From NCBI GenBank assembly GCA_030998015.1, contig JARWMV010000171.1:1-30051 (forward strand): a DNA stretch of 30,051 bases, written 5' to 3'. Below, piece after piece: positions 17,528 to 25,752 of this stretch (its first letter is position 1; the number at the start of each line of letters is the position of its first letter). This DNA comes from Ceratorhiza oryzae-sativae. Its lineage: Eukaryota > Basidiomycota > Agaricomycetes > Cantharellales > Ceratobasidiaceae. A program made the position numbers and the translations under genes. The notes beneath the pieces were generated by a model that was not told where the DNA came from, did not search any database, and worked only from the letters and a program-made list of their open reading frames with translations.

Positions 17528-17616
17528 CTGACCCCCAATGATTGCAATGCGCGCCACAAAACTTGTGGCGCCATTGACCCCAAACAAATGCAGCTACGCT
17601 GCATTGTTTGGGGGGT
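17528..17616. repeat. J and C hairpins replacing the first motif of HE1
   Basis: A GCGCGCCACAAAACTTGTGGCGCC stem is followed by the CAAATGCAGCTACGCTGCATTG hairpin and GGGGGGTCAATG. It occupies the place of about 50 codons present in HE2. Confidence 0.75.
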
Positions 17617-17707
17617 CAATGGTAATGAGACGAGATGGGACATTTTATTGTTACCTAACTACCAGAAGTTTACCTTGTCTTAACGAACTGTATGAAGCCT
17701 TCACAGT

Positions 17708-17791
17708 TGACCCCCAATGCTTTACAGCATGTTGGGGGGTAATTGCCCCCCCAAACAATGCAGCGTAGCTGCATATGTTTGGGAGGGCAGT
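17708..17791. repeat. Element C in HE1
   Basis: GTTGACCCCC on the left and GGCAGTTGATGG on the right bracket the hairpin. GTTGA on both sides is a likely target duplication, because the HE frame (FTV, DGKK) needs one. Confidence 0.75.
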
Positions 17792-18173
17792 TGATGGTAA
17801 AAAATGTGTAACAATGTCTATTGCCCCCAAATTGGGGGTGTAGATTTGCCTGCGCAAATCACCCCCAATTTAGGAGTCCTCAGCGCTTAGGCCGCGCCTA
17901 AAGGCGCGATCAGAGAGTTGGAAGAAATACATCACGCCGCAGGCCCTTGCTATATGGAGCCAAGATGACGGAGGCCGAATGGGTTCCGGTTTCGTTCTAT
18001 GTACTCATTCTTTCAGTTTAACTGAACAACAAATTCTTCAACAAATCCTTTTGAGTAAATTTGGTTTAAGTACAAATATAACTTGAGGCGGAGCTGCGAT
18101 CGTAGGCGGGCACGGGTAAGGAAACATTCTATGGACTTATTTCGAAATATTGTAAGTCCTTATTTTGGATCTC

Positions 18174-18345
18174 CCGCGCGCGTTAGTTGCTGGTGGGACT
18201 TGTCCCACCAACCAACGTGAGCAATCGCAACCGTTTGCGATTGCTAGTGCGCGGCATAATATCGATATTTAGCCGCCGGCTGAAAATGACGAACGGTCGT
18301 CATTTTCTACGAGGGAATCTTTAGGATTCCCTCTAACGCCGGCGG
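18174..18345 (-). repeat. Element A, reverse, near the 3' end of HE1
   Basis: This complete short copy lies between SPYFGS and YKL codons, at the same point as the copy in HE2 (21311). The insertion therefore predates the HE1/HE2 split, or both sites were hit. Confidence 0.95.
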
Positions 18346-18375
18346 GTATAAATTAAGTTCCGTTTAGCTTCAGCC

Positions 18376-18940
18376 AATTTTGATAAAATATTTCATTATA
18401 TTTCATTAATTCAGTACTCCTCTGTGTAAAATAACAAACTCCCCTCCTCAGCGCGGTAGCTAGGGGTCTATTATTTGCGGAACCCGCTACCACGCGGCGG
18501 TTGTTCTGTGTCTATGTCATTCTTATTTATAAAGTTAATAATTTCTTGGTCCTGGATTAATTCTACATTGGAACCAACCGTAGAACCGGGGCATGGCGGC
18601 CTACGCCCCGGAATATATATCCACGCAATTCACTAAATGCTGGGACGTATCATGATAACTAATAATGTTAATAATTATTTAAAATGTTGTCAAGATGTCA
18701 TTTGTTTTGATCTTATGACATAACCAATCAGCAGGCTTTATGAAGCCTCAGAGACTACACGTGAGTCTGTTATTTATAACACTTGCCGGCCTAACAGTAT
18801 CCACTTGTCTAATTTTATTCAAAGCGGGTACTTAAAAGTTCTAGTTGGTGTTGTAATTCTTAGCTACGGAAACATTTAACAGAAGATATAGTCCGACCCT
18901 GAATGGTAATCTATATTTAAGAATAAGGGTAAATTGGGGT
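18376..18940 (+). other. Group I intron core, IB-like
   Basis: Four conserved strands appear in order: P-like TAAATGCTGGGAC (18634-18646), Q AATCAGCAGG (18726-18735), R CAGAGACTACACG (18749-18761) and S AAGATATAGTCC (18883-18894). It ends just before GGTTTTGTAAGAGG, which codes for a nad4L-type C-terminus. This supports a self-splicing intron whose 5' exon is nad4L near codon 79-80 and whose ORF is HE1. The exact splice sites are not certain. The 18376-18630 part has a GGGGCATGGCGGC/GCCCCG hairpin and no coding homology. Confidence 0.82.
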
Positions 18941-18973
18941 TTTGTAAGAGGGAATATTTCACTAATGACTTAA
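18941..18973 (+). CDS. nad4L: nad4L C-terminal segment, copy 2 (putative 3' exon)
   Basis: The codons GTA AGA to ACT TAA (18944-18973) read VRGNISLMT and stop. This is the form expected after YYRL/YYRF in fungal nad4L. The TAA overlaps an ATG (TAATG) that opens HE2. It follows a group I core, so it may be the true 3' exon. A second version is at 21603-21632. Confidence 0.7.
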   Translation, partial: FVRGNISLMT

Positions 18974-19082
18974 TGACACGCTTGAGGCGGAGCTGCGATC
19001 GTAGGCGGGCACGGGTGAGAAATACTTTAGTTTCACTTAAATCTTGGGGAACAATTAGTAATGCTGACCGAATTGCTTCATA

Positions 19083-19329
19083 CCCCCGCTTAGGGTCAAC
19101 CAGCATTGTATTTATATATAAATACATGCTGTTGACCCGTGGGTATGGTTATCGAGGCCGCGTTCGCGGCGAGGTATTGCGAGGTACCCTGGAACTTTCA
19201 GTTCCAGGGTACCTCGGAATCAGACGCCGCGCGCACGCCAGGGCCGCCTTGGCTTGATTATTGACCTTAAGGTCAATATGAGCCAAGCTTGCTTGGCTTA
19301 AGCCAAGGCGTTCGCAGGCGTGCACGGGT
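19083..19329 (+). repeat. Element B, 247-bp form, in HE2 with CATA duplication
   Basis: CATA is at 19079-19082 and again at 19330-19333. Without the insertion the codons read GCT TCA TAT ATC TAC (ASYIY), matching the uninterrupted paralogue HE1 (NSYIH). This is the clearest empty-site comparison in the window. Confidence 0.93.
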
Positions 19330-19397
19330 CATATATCTACCCCAAAGATGTAACCATTTCCACAGGTTCACGTAATCTTGATTATGTTAAACCTAAT

Positions 19398-19499
19398 CAA
19401 ACCCCAAATTGGGGGTGTAGATTTGCCTGCGCAAATCACCCCCAATTTAGGAGTCCTCAGCGCTTAGGCCGCGCCTAAAGGCGCGATCAGAGAGTTGGA
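19398..19499. repeat. CCCCAAATTGGGG and E hairpin pair in HE2
   Basis: The stem AAATTGGGGGTGTAGATTTG with CAAATCACCCCCAATTT is followed by an E hairpin (19459-19490). The same pair occurs in HE1 at about 17824-17920 and inverted at about 27215-27310. Confidence 0.78.
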
Positions 19500-19825
19500 A
19501 TTGTATTTCGTTAATACCATACTCCCTTGGTTTAGGGTCTACAGTAGGAATGAGATTACCTACTTCTGTTCTATCTGAAATTAAATTAACGGCTGAAGCA
19601 ATGTCAATTCTAGCGGGTTCTCTTCTAGGTGATGGGAGTATTAGAAAACCTTCAACTAATGGAGCTCCTCAGTGGAGATGCAACGTTGGGTTGCTCCATA
19701 TAGAATATCTTCTATCACTCGAGAATGCATGTAGATTTGGCGTCCCATCAATGGGACACCAAATCATGCACTCTCGGCCGCGCCGGCCGCGCTGGGGACG
19801 CCCGAAATGCGATTTCCAAAAACAC

Positions 19826-19888
19826 CCCCAAACATCAATCCTTGACATTTCCTAAGGAATTGTCAAGGAATGGCAGTTTGGGGGGTCA
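19826..19888. repeat. Element C variant in HE2
   Basis: ACCCCCAAACATCAATCC runs to GGGGGGTCAATGG, with inner stem CCTTGACA/TGTCAAGG. It is related to 6227-6307. Confidence 0.72.
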
Positions 19889-20061
19889 ATGGTGAGAAGA
19901 AGAGACGGCTCATATTATTGTTATTTAACTACTAGAAGTTTACCTTGTCTTAACGAACTGTTAAAGGTATTTACAGTTAATGGGAAAAAATATGTTACAA
20001 TGGCTATAGCGGAATATATCACACCGCAAGCCTTGGCTATTTGTTGGGGTTGGTTAAAATA

Positions 20062-20104
20062 AACCTGCCTAGGCAACTGCGCTTTAGCGCACGTCTTGGC
20101 AGGG
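20062..20104. repeat. G hairpin
   Basis: The hairpin CCTGCCTAGGCAACTGCGCT...CTTGGCAGGGG lies directly after the premature stop of HE2. Related copies are at 329, 5687, 11066, 11768, 14460, 15817, 20315, 23839 and 24458. Confidence 0.8.
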
Positions 20105-20199
20105 GTAATTAAAAGAAGAGGAAGAAATTCCTTTTTAGCAGCGCAAAACATATCTATTGTAATAGGGTTCTTGGTTCTTAAACTATTTGAAGTTTATTA

Positions 20200-20408
20200 C
20201 CCGTGCACGCCTGCGAACGCCTTGGCTTGCCAAGGCGGCCCTGGCGTGCGCGCGGCTCGCCGCGAACGCGGCCTCGTTAACAATGCCCACGGGTCGTTGA
20301 CCCTCCGCTTTATTACCCCTGCCAAGACGTGCGCTAAAGCGCAGTTCTCTAGGCAGGGCGGCTGAAATCTTGGGTTACACCTAAGATTTTAGCCGATAGA
20401 GCGGGGGC
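20200..20408 (-). repeat. Element B variant with G hairpin, reverse
   Basis: This is the third copy of the unit at 5640-5849 and 14343-14552. Here it is followed directly by a reverse element A. Confidence 0.82.
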
Positions 20409-20580
20409 CCGCGCGCGTTAGTTGCTGGTGGGACTTGTCCCACCAACCAACGTGAGCAATCGCAACCGTTTGCGATTGCTAGTGCGCGGCATAATATCGA
20501 TATTTAGCCGCCGGCTGAAAATGACGAACGGTCGTCATTTTCTACGAGGGAATCTTTAGGATTCCCTCTAACGCCGGCGG
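20409..20580 (-). repeat. Element A, reverse, 172 bp
   Basis: This is a complete short copy within the HE2 region. Confidence 0.95.
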
Positions 20581-20782
20581 AAAATAAACAAAAAATGGCC
20601 CGTAGGGCGCCCTACGGGCTTGGCCAAAACCACCCCCAAACAATGCAGCGTAGCTGCACATGTTTGGGGGTGTTTTTGGAAACAAATTATTTTATCTTTA
20701 ACTACTGATTTATTAAATATATATTCTTATGTAAGTACTGTTGAGTGCTCATATTTATTGCAATTTTCTGTCATTCCCGTAG

Positions 20783-21034
20783 ACCCCCGACATTGCCGCG
20801 CGCGTTAGTTGCTGGTGGGACTTGTCCCACCAACCAACGTGAGCAATCGCAACCGTTTGCGATTGCTAGTGCGCGGCATAATATCGATATTTAGCCGCCG
20901 GCTGAAAATGACGAACGGTCGTCATTTTCTACGAGGGAATCTTTAGGATTCCCTCTAACGCCGGCGGGCATTACAATATCGGGGGGTTGCTGCCCACCAA
21001 ACAATGCAGCGTAGCTGCACATGTTTGGGGGTCA
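20783..21034. repeat. Element C carrying an element A
   Basis: The C border GACCCCCGACATTG is cut at 20796 by a complete reverse element A. The rest of C, GCATTACAATATCGGGGGG followed by a TGCAGCGTAGCTGCA hairpin, ends at GGGGGTCA. Confidence 0.85.
20796..20967 (-). repeat. Element A, reverse, inside element C
   Basis: This complete short copy lies inside an element C, which is inside a GIY-YIG gene, which is inside HE2. Confidence 0.95.
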
Positions 21035-21310
21035 GTAGTAACGTACTCTAATGCTGATTTATTGAAAGTATCTATTATTAAGGATAATAAAGCAAAAATA
21101 GGTGTATACCGATGGACTAATTTATTAAACAATAAAACCTATATCGGAAGTTCAATGAATTTAGGAAGTAGATTTAGAGACTATTTTAAAGTAAATTATC
21201 TTATGAGATATAATAAAAATATGATAAACATTTAGATGGGTACAAACTATATATTCCTGCGGGTTCTATGGAACTTTTTCGAAGTATTGTAACTCCCTAC
21301 TTTAGTTCAC

Positions 21311-21482
21311 CCGCGCGCGTTAGTTGCTGGTGGGACTTGTCCCACCAACCAACGTGAGCAATCGCAACCGTTTGCGATTGCTAGTGCGCGGCATAATATC
21401 GATATTTAGCCGCCGGCTGAAAATGACGAACGGTCGTCATTTTCTACGAGGGAATCTTTAGGATTCCCTCTAACGCCGGCGG
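21311..21482 (-). repeat. Element A, reverse, near the 3' end of HE2
   Basis: This is a complete short copy between PYFSS and YKLAAK codons, the same location as in HE1. Confidence 0.95.
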
Positions 21483-21600
21483 GTATAAATTAGCTGCTAA
21501 AGTTAAAGGGCAATAATTATATGTTTTAATAATATCCCTAATTAAATCCCCTTACCCCAATTTCTATTCATTTAAAATTAAGGTGTTACCATTCATGGGT

Positions 21601-21632
21601 TTGTAAGAGGAACCATTTCACTTAGAACATAA
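21601..21632 (+). pseudogene. nad4L: nad4L C-terminal segment, copy 3, overlapping the nad5 start
   Basis: The codons GTA AGA GGA to ACA TAA (21603-21632) read VRGTISLRT and stop. The TAATG overlap with the nad5 start is the normal fungal nad4L/nad5 junction. It is therefore most likely the original nad4L 3' end, left behind next to nad5 when HE genes entered. No group I core is seen in the 100 bases before it. Confidence 0.72.
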
Positions 21633-21955
21633 TGTATCTATCTATCTTATTTTTACCATTACTAGGTTCTTTAGTTTCAGGACTATTAGGACGAAAAATT
21701 GGTGTGACTGGAAGTCACATCATTACTTGCTCTTCACTAGGTTTGACTAGTGTTATGGCAGCTATAGCCTTTTACGAAGTAGGTATCTGCGGTTCACCTG
21801 TATCTATTTACTTAACAAGTTGGATCGATTCTGAGTTAATGTCTGTTTCTTGGGGATTCTTATTTGATTCTTTAACTGTTTCAATGTTAATTCCTGTTTT
21901 ATTCGTTTCAACTTTAGTTCATATCTATTCTATTTCATATATGGGCGAGGATCCT
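21632..21955 (+). CDS. nad5: NADH dehydrogenase subunit 5, exon 1
   Basis: This encodes the proton-pumping membrane subunit of complex I. The exon has 108 codons, starting [17 protein letters not shown] and [32 protein letters not shown] follows, then [20 protein letters not shown] and [10 protein letters not shown]. The frame continues open into the intron for 22 codons to TAA. The splice point after GATCCT is set by the next exon starting HNQRFF, by a T at the end of the exon and by a G at the end of the intron, as in group I introns. The start overlaps a nad4L-type stop. Confidence 0.93.
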
Positions 21956-22314
21956 TTAATTGTTTTGGAAAAACATTCAATATTTGGGGATCAAAACTAT
22001 CAAACTCCGGGAACACCCTAAAGCTTACGGTACCAAGCAATAGTCGAAAGGCTGTTTGTGGATGAAGTAATTACTCATGTAAGGTAACAAGCCGTAAGAT
22101 AAACGAAAGTTAAATGGGTTACCGCGGAACTAAATCAGAGTTTAAATCTCTCGCGAGGGTAAAGGATTTCGAGCTAATCAAAGGAATCAAATCCTTTAAT
22201 CCATCCGGGATCGGGACCGGAAATTTAAACTTTGTAAAAGCGCAACGAGTAGACGGTAGTTGGTGAGTAGTTGAATTCAGACTATTCGCTTAAGGTGTAC
22301 TCTAATGGGTTTCG
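21956..22314 (+). other. nad5 intron 1, group I core
   Basis: Directly after exon 1 are typical group I elements: AACTCCGGGAACACCCTAAA (about 22000-22020), GGTAACAAGCCGTAAGAT (about 22083-22100), AGTAGACGGTAGTTGG (about 22247-22262) and CTTAAGGTGTACTCTAATGG near 22290-22318. The intron runs to G26371 (4,416 bases), much longer than usual because its HE gene has been invaded. The subgroup was not determined. Confidence 0.78.
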
Positions 22315-22585
22315 AAAGAAATTATCAAGTCAAAATCCATTCTAAGCAAATAAGTGTTTCCAAATCTTATAACCGCGCCGAAGGCGCCTCTTCAACTGAT
22401 GTTAATCCTTGGTTCATAAGTGGTCTGATTGACGCAAACCCCTGGTTCATAATTGGTTTGATTGATGTTGGAAAAATTAATTGACGCAAAACAACATAAA
22501 AGAGGATTCTAGATTACACTTTTTGCCTCTAATCATAGTATGGTCTTCGATCTCTCCGCTAGGCGGAGGAAAGGACTATATCATA

Positions 22586-22802
22586 CCCCCGCTTATCGGC
22601 TGAAATCTTAGGTGTAACCCAAGATTTCAGCCGATAAGCGGAGGGTCAACGACCCGTGGGTATGGTTATCGAGGCCGCGTTCGCGGCGAGGTATTGCGAG
22701 GTACCCTGGAACTTTCAGTTCCAGGGTACCTCGGAATCAGACGCCGCGCGCACGCCAGGGCCGCCTTGGCTTAAGCCAAGGCGTTCGCAGGCGTGCACGG
22801 GT
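22586..22802 (+). repeat. Element B, 217-bp form, CATA flanks
   Basis: CATA is at 22582-22585 and 22803-22806. It is the same form as 9999-10215. Confidence 0.9.
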
Positions 22803-23037
22803 CATACTTGGGGTAAACTGTCCTCTTATTTGGGGCTAGGTGAACCCTAACCAAAATGGGAAGGAATAAAGGCAACCAATTTACCTATTCTTTCGCCGGG
22901 GGACCACCGGCGGAGTTGTGGTCCTTTAGGGATGACCAATTTTCGAAGTATACTCTCACGCCAGTGTACGTTGTAAACGTACATAGGCGAGGGTAATCAA
23001 CTTTTAATTATGGTCAACTTCTAATCTATGAAGAACT

Positions 23038-23252
23038 CCGCGCGCGTTAGTTGCTGGTGGGACTTGTCCCACCAACCAACGTGAGCAATCGCAACCGTTT
23101 GCGATTGCTAGTGCGCGGCATAATATCGATATTTAGCCGCCGGCTGAAAATGACGAACGGTCGTCATTTTCTACGAGGGAATCTTTATGTTGAGGTAGCC
23201 TGGACTCATGGTCAAGGCTACCTCAAGTTAGGATTCCCTCTAACGCCGGCGG
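23038..23252 (-). repeat. Element A, reverse, 215-bp variant
   Basis: The loop hairpin is a shorter relative of the 50-bp insert (TTGAGGTAGCCTGGACTCAT...GGCTACCTCAA), with its centre deleted and its outer stem changed on both arms. Confidence 0.94.
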
Positions 23253-23283
23253 GCCCAGTCTTTTGACAAAATAAACCCCAGTT

Positions 23284-23384
23284 GACCCCCCAAACTGATG
23301 CAGCTATGCTGCATTGTTTGGGGGGGGTAATGGCCCTCCCAATACGTTGGCCTTACAGGCTTGGTAACGCATTGGGAGGTCATT
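23284..23384. repeat. Element C with CAATACG arm
   Basis: It runs from GTTGACCCCCC to GGGAGGTCATTG and is nearly the same as 9090-9189. Confidence 0.78.
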
Positions 23385-23820
23385 GTTTTCTTGCCCCTTG
23401 AAGTTTAGGAACATGAACGGTATTTCCCACCTAATCGGTCAAGTACCGTCTATTCTAAATGTCCCGGTTAGTGAAGAACATCTAGTGTGTTTAGATTTAG
23501 AGACTATCAACATATTAATTTTTAAAAATGTTTTATTTTTCAATTTTATCTTTTTTTCTTCAACTCAAACCACGGTTTTGTCATATTTTCTGGTTATTAA
23601 TTATTATGGTTATTGCTACCGCTGAATTTGAAGTATTTTCATTTAACGGATCCGGCCCAGGCGCCCATATTGAATTTTTACTTACTTCTTTATTGCCTGT
23701 TAAAATGCGAAAATTGAATAAAGTTGAACGAGAATCCTTTTCCCTTTCAAATGAATTAGAACAAATTTTAGTAGGACTCATTTTGGGGGACTTAAACGCA
23801 CATAAAGCAAGTATTAATAG

Positions 23821-23965
23821 TAACCCCGCTAATCGATACCCCTGCCAAGACGTGCGCTAAAGCGCAGTTCTCTAGGCAGGGTGTAGATTTGCCTTCGCAA
23901 ATCATCGATTAGTGGAGCCCTCCGCGCTTAGGCCGCCCTGCGGGCGATCAAAGAGCGCGGAGGGT
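23821..23965. repeat. ATCGAT/G nested stem plus E hairpin in an HE gene
   Basis: TAACCCCGCTAATCGATACC, a G hairpin and an E hairpin form the same arrangement as in the 217-bp mosaic. It is inserted between NAHKASIN and IRLRFKQG codons. Confidence 0.82.
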
Positions 23966-24324
23966 ATTCGTTTAAGATTTAAACAAGGTTCCGCTAATAA
24001 AGAGTATCTTTTTCACTTGTACGAATTATTCAGAAGCTATTGTTTATCGGCTCCAAAATCTCGTGATCAGAAACCTGATTACCGGACAGGCAAAATTTAT
24101 ACTCAAATTTCATTTAATACTTCTTCATTGCCGTGTTTTAACACAATTTACGATCTATTTTATCTTGATGGGAAAAAAATAATACCAACTAACATAAACG
24201 AGTTGTTAACAGTTTCCTCATTGAGCTACTGGTTGTGCGATGATGGTAGCTTTTGTCGAACAACACAAAGAGTTTTTCTTTGTACGGAATGCTATACAGT
24301 CGACGAAGTAAGTTTATTAGTCCG

Positions 24325-24357
24325 CCTCCTGGATCTCTAGAGATCCAGGGAGCGGAG
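24325..24357. repeat. H hairpin, copy 1
   Basis: The perfect stem CTCCTGGATCTC and its mirror lie inside CCGC...GCGGA. It is inserted in an HE gene after GT, with GT repeated on the right. Confidence 0.82.
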
Positions 24358-24457
24358 TTTTAAATGCCAAATGGGATTTAAAATGCCGAAAAGTTAACAG
24401 AGGTAGTGGTTGCCGAATAGTAATTCCACGTAGATCAATGCCGGTTTTGCAATCCTA

Positions 24458-24501
24458 CCCCTGCCAAGACGTGCGCTAAAGCGCAGTTGCCCAGGCAGGG
24501 T
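24458..24501. repeat. G hairpin in an HE gene
   Basis: ACCCCTGCCAAGACGTGCGC runs to CCAGGCAGGG, inserted between VLQS and LLKDVM codons. Confidence 0.8.
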
Positions 24502-24560
24502 TGTTAAAAGACGTTATGCCAAAAATGATGCTATATAAAATAGGTTTATAAAAACAATTG

Positions 24561-24644
24561 ACCCCCCAAACATATGCAGCTACGCTGCATAGTTTGGGGG
24601 GGCAATTGCCCCCCAACATGCTGTAAGGCATTGGGGGTCAATTG
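24561..24644. repeat. Element C with CAATTG duplication
   Basis: CAATTG is at 24555-24560 and again at 24639-24644. It is a simple two-stem form, nine bases after the stop of the embedded HE gene. Confidence 0.85.
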
Positions 24645-24651
24645 TCGTTAT

Positions 24652-24868
24652 GTTTGTTAAGTATCGTGCAATTATATTTTCATGTTGTATACTACAAACT
24701 CGTAATTCCATGATTGTGAGGTACCCTGGACTGAATGGTCCAGGGTACCTCACAATTCCATAGTGAATTACACGGCTTTCAGTTTTAGGGGGTAGTTGCT
24801 GTTATAAGTCTCCCCTTTTTGAGTAAGATGGTATTTTAAGAATACCACCTAAGTCATATAGTATCCTT
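24652..24868. other. Right part of the 2.4-kb insertion
   Basis: AT-rich sequence flanks one D-like hairpin, GTGAGGTACCCTGGAC with its partner GTCCAGGGTACCTCAC (about 24717-24756). No gene is seen. Confidence 0.45.
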
Positions 24869-24970
24869 GAGGGGTCATTCAGTATCATAGTCGACAAAAA
24901 TAAGACTAGAAAGTTAGGATGGAGAATCCAAACTAAATTTCAATTAGGTCTTCACATAAAAGACTTACCC

Positions 24971-25005
24971 CGCCTCCTGGATCTCTAGAGATCCAGGGAG
25001 CGGAT
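24971..25005. repeat. H hairpin, copy 2
   Basis: This has the same sequence as copy 1. It interrupts the intron 1 HE gene after IKDLP. Confidence 0.82.
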
Positions 25006-25238
25006 TATTAAAACTACAACAATCTCTGGGTGGAATCGGCTCAATTCATTCAACTCCTTCTGAAAATAAGGCGAATTATTCAATTGATTCTAAACAAGAT
25101 TTGTTACAACTTATAGATCATTTAGATAAATACCCTTTATTGACACAAAAAAAAGCAGATTTTCTTTTGTTTAAAGAAGTAGTAGAACTAATAAGCAATA
25201 AATCTCATCTTACTATGGAAGGGTTGAAACAAATAGTC

Positions 25239-25410
25239 CCGCCGGCGTTAGAGGGAATCCTAAAGATTCCCTCGTAGAAAATGACGACCGTTCGTCATTT
25301 TCAGCCGGCGGCTAAATATCGATATTATGCCGCGCACTAGCAATCGCAAACGGTTGCGATTGCTCACGTTGGTTGGTGGGACAAGTCCCACCAGCAACTA
25401 ACGCGCGCGG
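25239..25410 (+). repeat. Element A, forward, clean insertion in an HE gene
   Basis: The codons on either side are GTC and GCC. Excising exactly 172 bases gives LKQIVASMNLG in frame, with no target duplication or loss. This sets the element borders. Confidence 0.96.
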
Positions 25411-25752
25411 GCCTCAATGAATTTAGGGTTATCGGATTCCTTAAAATCTGAGTTTAAAGACTATGCTCCTGTTGAAAGACCAGTTATTAATACTGAAGAA
25501 ATTCCTGATTCTAATTGGGTTTCAGGCTTTGTATCTGTTGATGTAAGTTTTGATGTAAGAATTTATGAACGACCATCAAATCCAATTGGGCATAGAATAC
25601 AATTAAGATTTAGAGTAACCCAGCACGATAGAGATAAAAATTTATTGGAGTGTTTAAGTAAATACCTGGGTTCAGGTAGTGTAACACAATATTCAGGAAA
25701 GGCAGCAGTGGTTTTAACTATTACTAAATTTTCAGATATAACCAATATCATA

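Larger units (their letters stand above)
17300..18375 (+). pseudogene. HE1: LAGLIDADG_2 pseudogene after nad4L, first motif lost
   Basis: Successive pieces read LLKSWGNVSNNDRIN and SLTISTGPKNL, then GLGSTIGMRLSTFALSQFK (to 17527). A C/J hairpin follows. Next come RDGTFYCYLTTRSLPCLNEL (about 17622-17707), another C element, GKKCVTMSIA, a hairpin pair, and then the second motif AIWSQDDGGRMGSGFVL with QILLSKFGL. An I hairpin, MDLFRNIVSPYFG, an element A and a few last codons complete it. Compared with HE2, the part with the first LAGLIDADG motif is deleted at the hairpin at 17528. It is followed by a group I core, so it may be the ORF of a nad4L intron. It is dead. Confidence 0.82.
20676..21235 (+). 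pseudogene. GIY-YIG homing endonuclease remnant inside HE2
   Basis: The 5' part reads DLLNIYSYVST and ECSYLLQFSVIPV (to 20781). After a nested insertion it continues VTYSNADLLKVSIIKDNKAK, then the GIY-YIG signature as GVYRWTNLLNNKTYIGSS with MNLGSRFRDYF (about 21099-21190). GVY and YIG match the two halves of the motif and R of SRFRDYF is the usual catalytic-helix arginine. It ends at TAG 21233, far short of a full GIY-YIG enzyme (over 200 residues), and lacks the C-terminal NUMOD region. It sits where the HE2 second half should be. Confidence 0.82.
18973..21516 (+). pseudogene. HE2: LAGLIDADG_2 pseudogene between nad4L end and nad5, second motif lost
   Basis: The ATG at 18973 overlaps the nad4L-type stop. 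After an I hairpin come LVSLKSWGTISNADRIAS, a B element, YPKDVTISTGSRNL, a hairpin pair, and GLGSTVGMRLPTSVLSEIK. The first motif is ILAGSLLGDGSIRKP, followed by GLLHIEYLLSL to about 19720. More hairpins precede RDGSYYCYLTTRSLPCLNEL and YVTMAIAEYITPQALAI, then a stop. The expected DDGG motif is missing: the frame goes into TGTTGGGG and a G hairpin at 20065. After a B-A unit and an embedded GIY-YIG gene, the C-terminus reappears (MELFRSIVTPYFSS, 21266-21310). It then ends YKLAAKVKGQ and TAA at 21516. Confidence 0.82.
22485..23527. other. Left part of the 2.4-kb insertion in the intron 1 HE gene
   Basis: It contains a B element (22586-22802), about 200 bases with a GGGGGACCACCGGCGGAGTTG-like hairpin and no gene, an element A and a C element. 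A short frame near 23403-23520 (MNGISHLIGQVPSILNVP) is not recognised. Confidence 0.5.
23528..24551 (+). pseudogene. LAGLIDADG_2 homing endonuclease embedded in another HE gene
   Basis: After an unrecognised hydrophobic lead-in come FLLTSLLPVKMRKLNKVERE and SNELEQILVGLILGDLNAHK (first motif). A compound hairpin (23821-23965) follows, then IRLRFKQGSANKEYLFHLY and SYCLSAPKS. LPCFNTIYDLFY and the second motif LSYWLCDDGSF come next, then VSLLV. An H hairpin is followed by WDLKCRKVNRGSGCRIVIP, a G hairpin, and LLKDVMPKMMLYKIGL with TAA at 24549. All pieces of a full enzyme are present, broken three times. It lies between the two halves of the LAGLIDADG motif of the intron 1 enzyme. Confidence 0.85.

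Noticed and set aside
21956..22021. Extension of the nad5 frame past exon 1
   Set aside because: The frame stays open for 22 codons but leaves nad5 homology after DP and enters group I core sequence; exon 2 resumes with HNQRFF at 26372.
22800..23030. Second group I or group II intron core inside the 2.4-kb insertion
   Set aside because: Hairpins such as CACGCCAGTGTACG/CGTACATAGGCGAG are present, but no P/Q/R/S strands or group II domain V was found.
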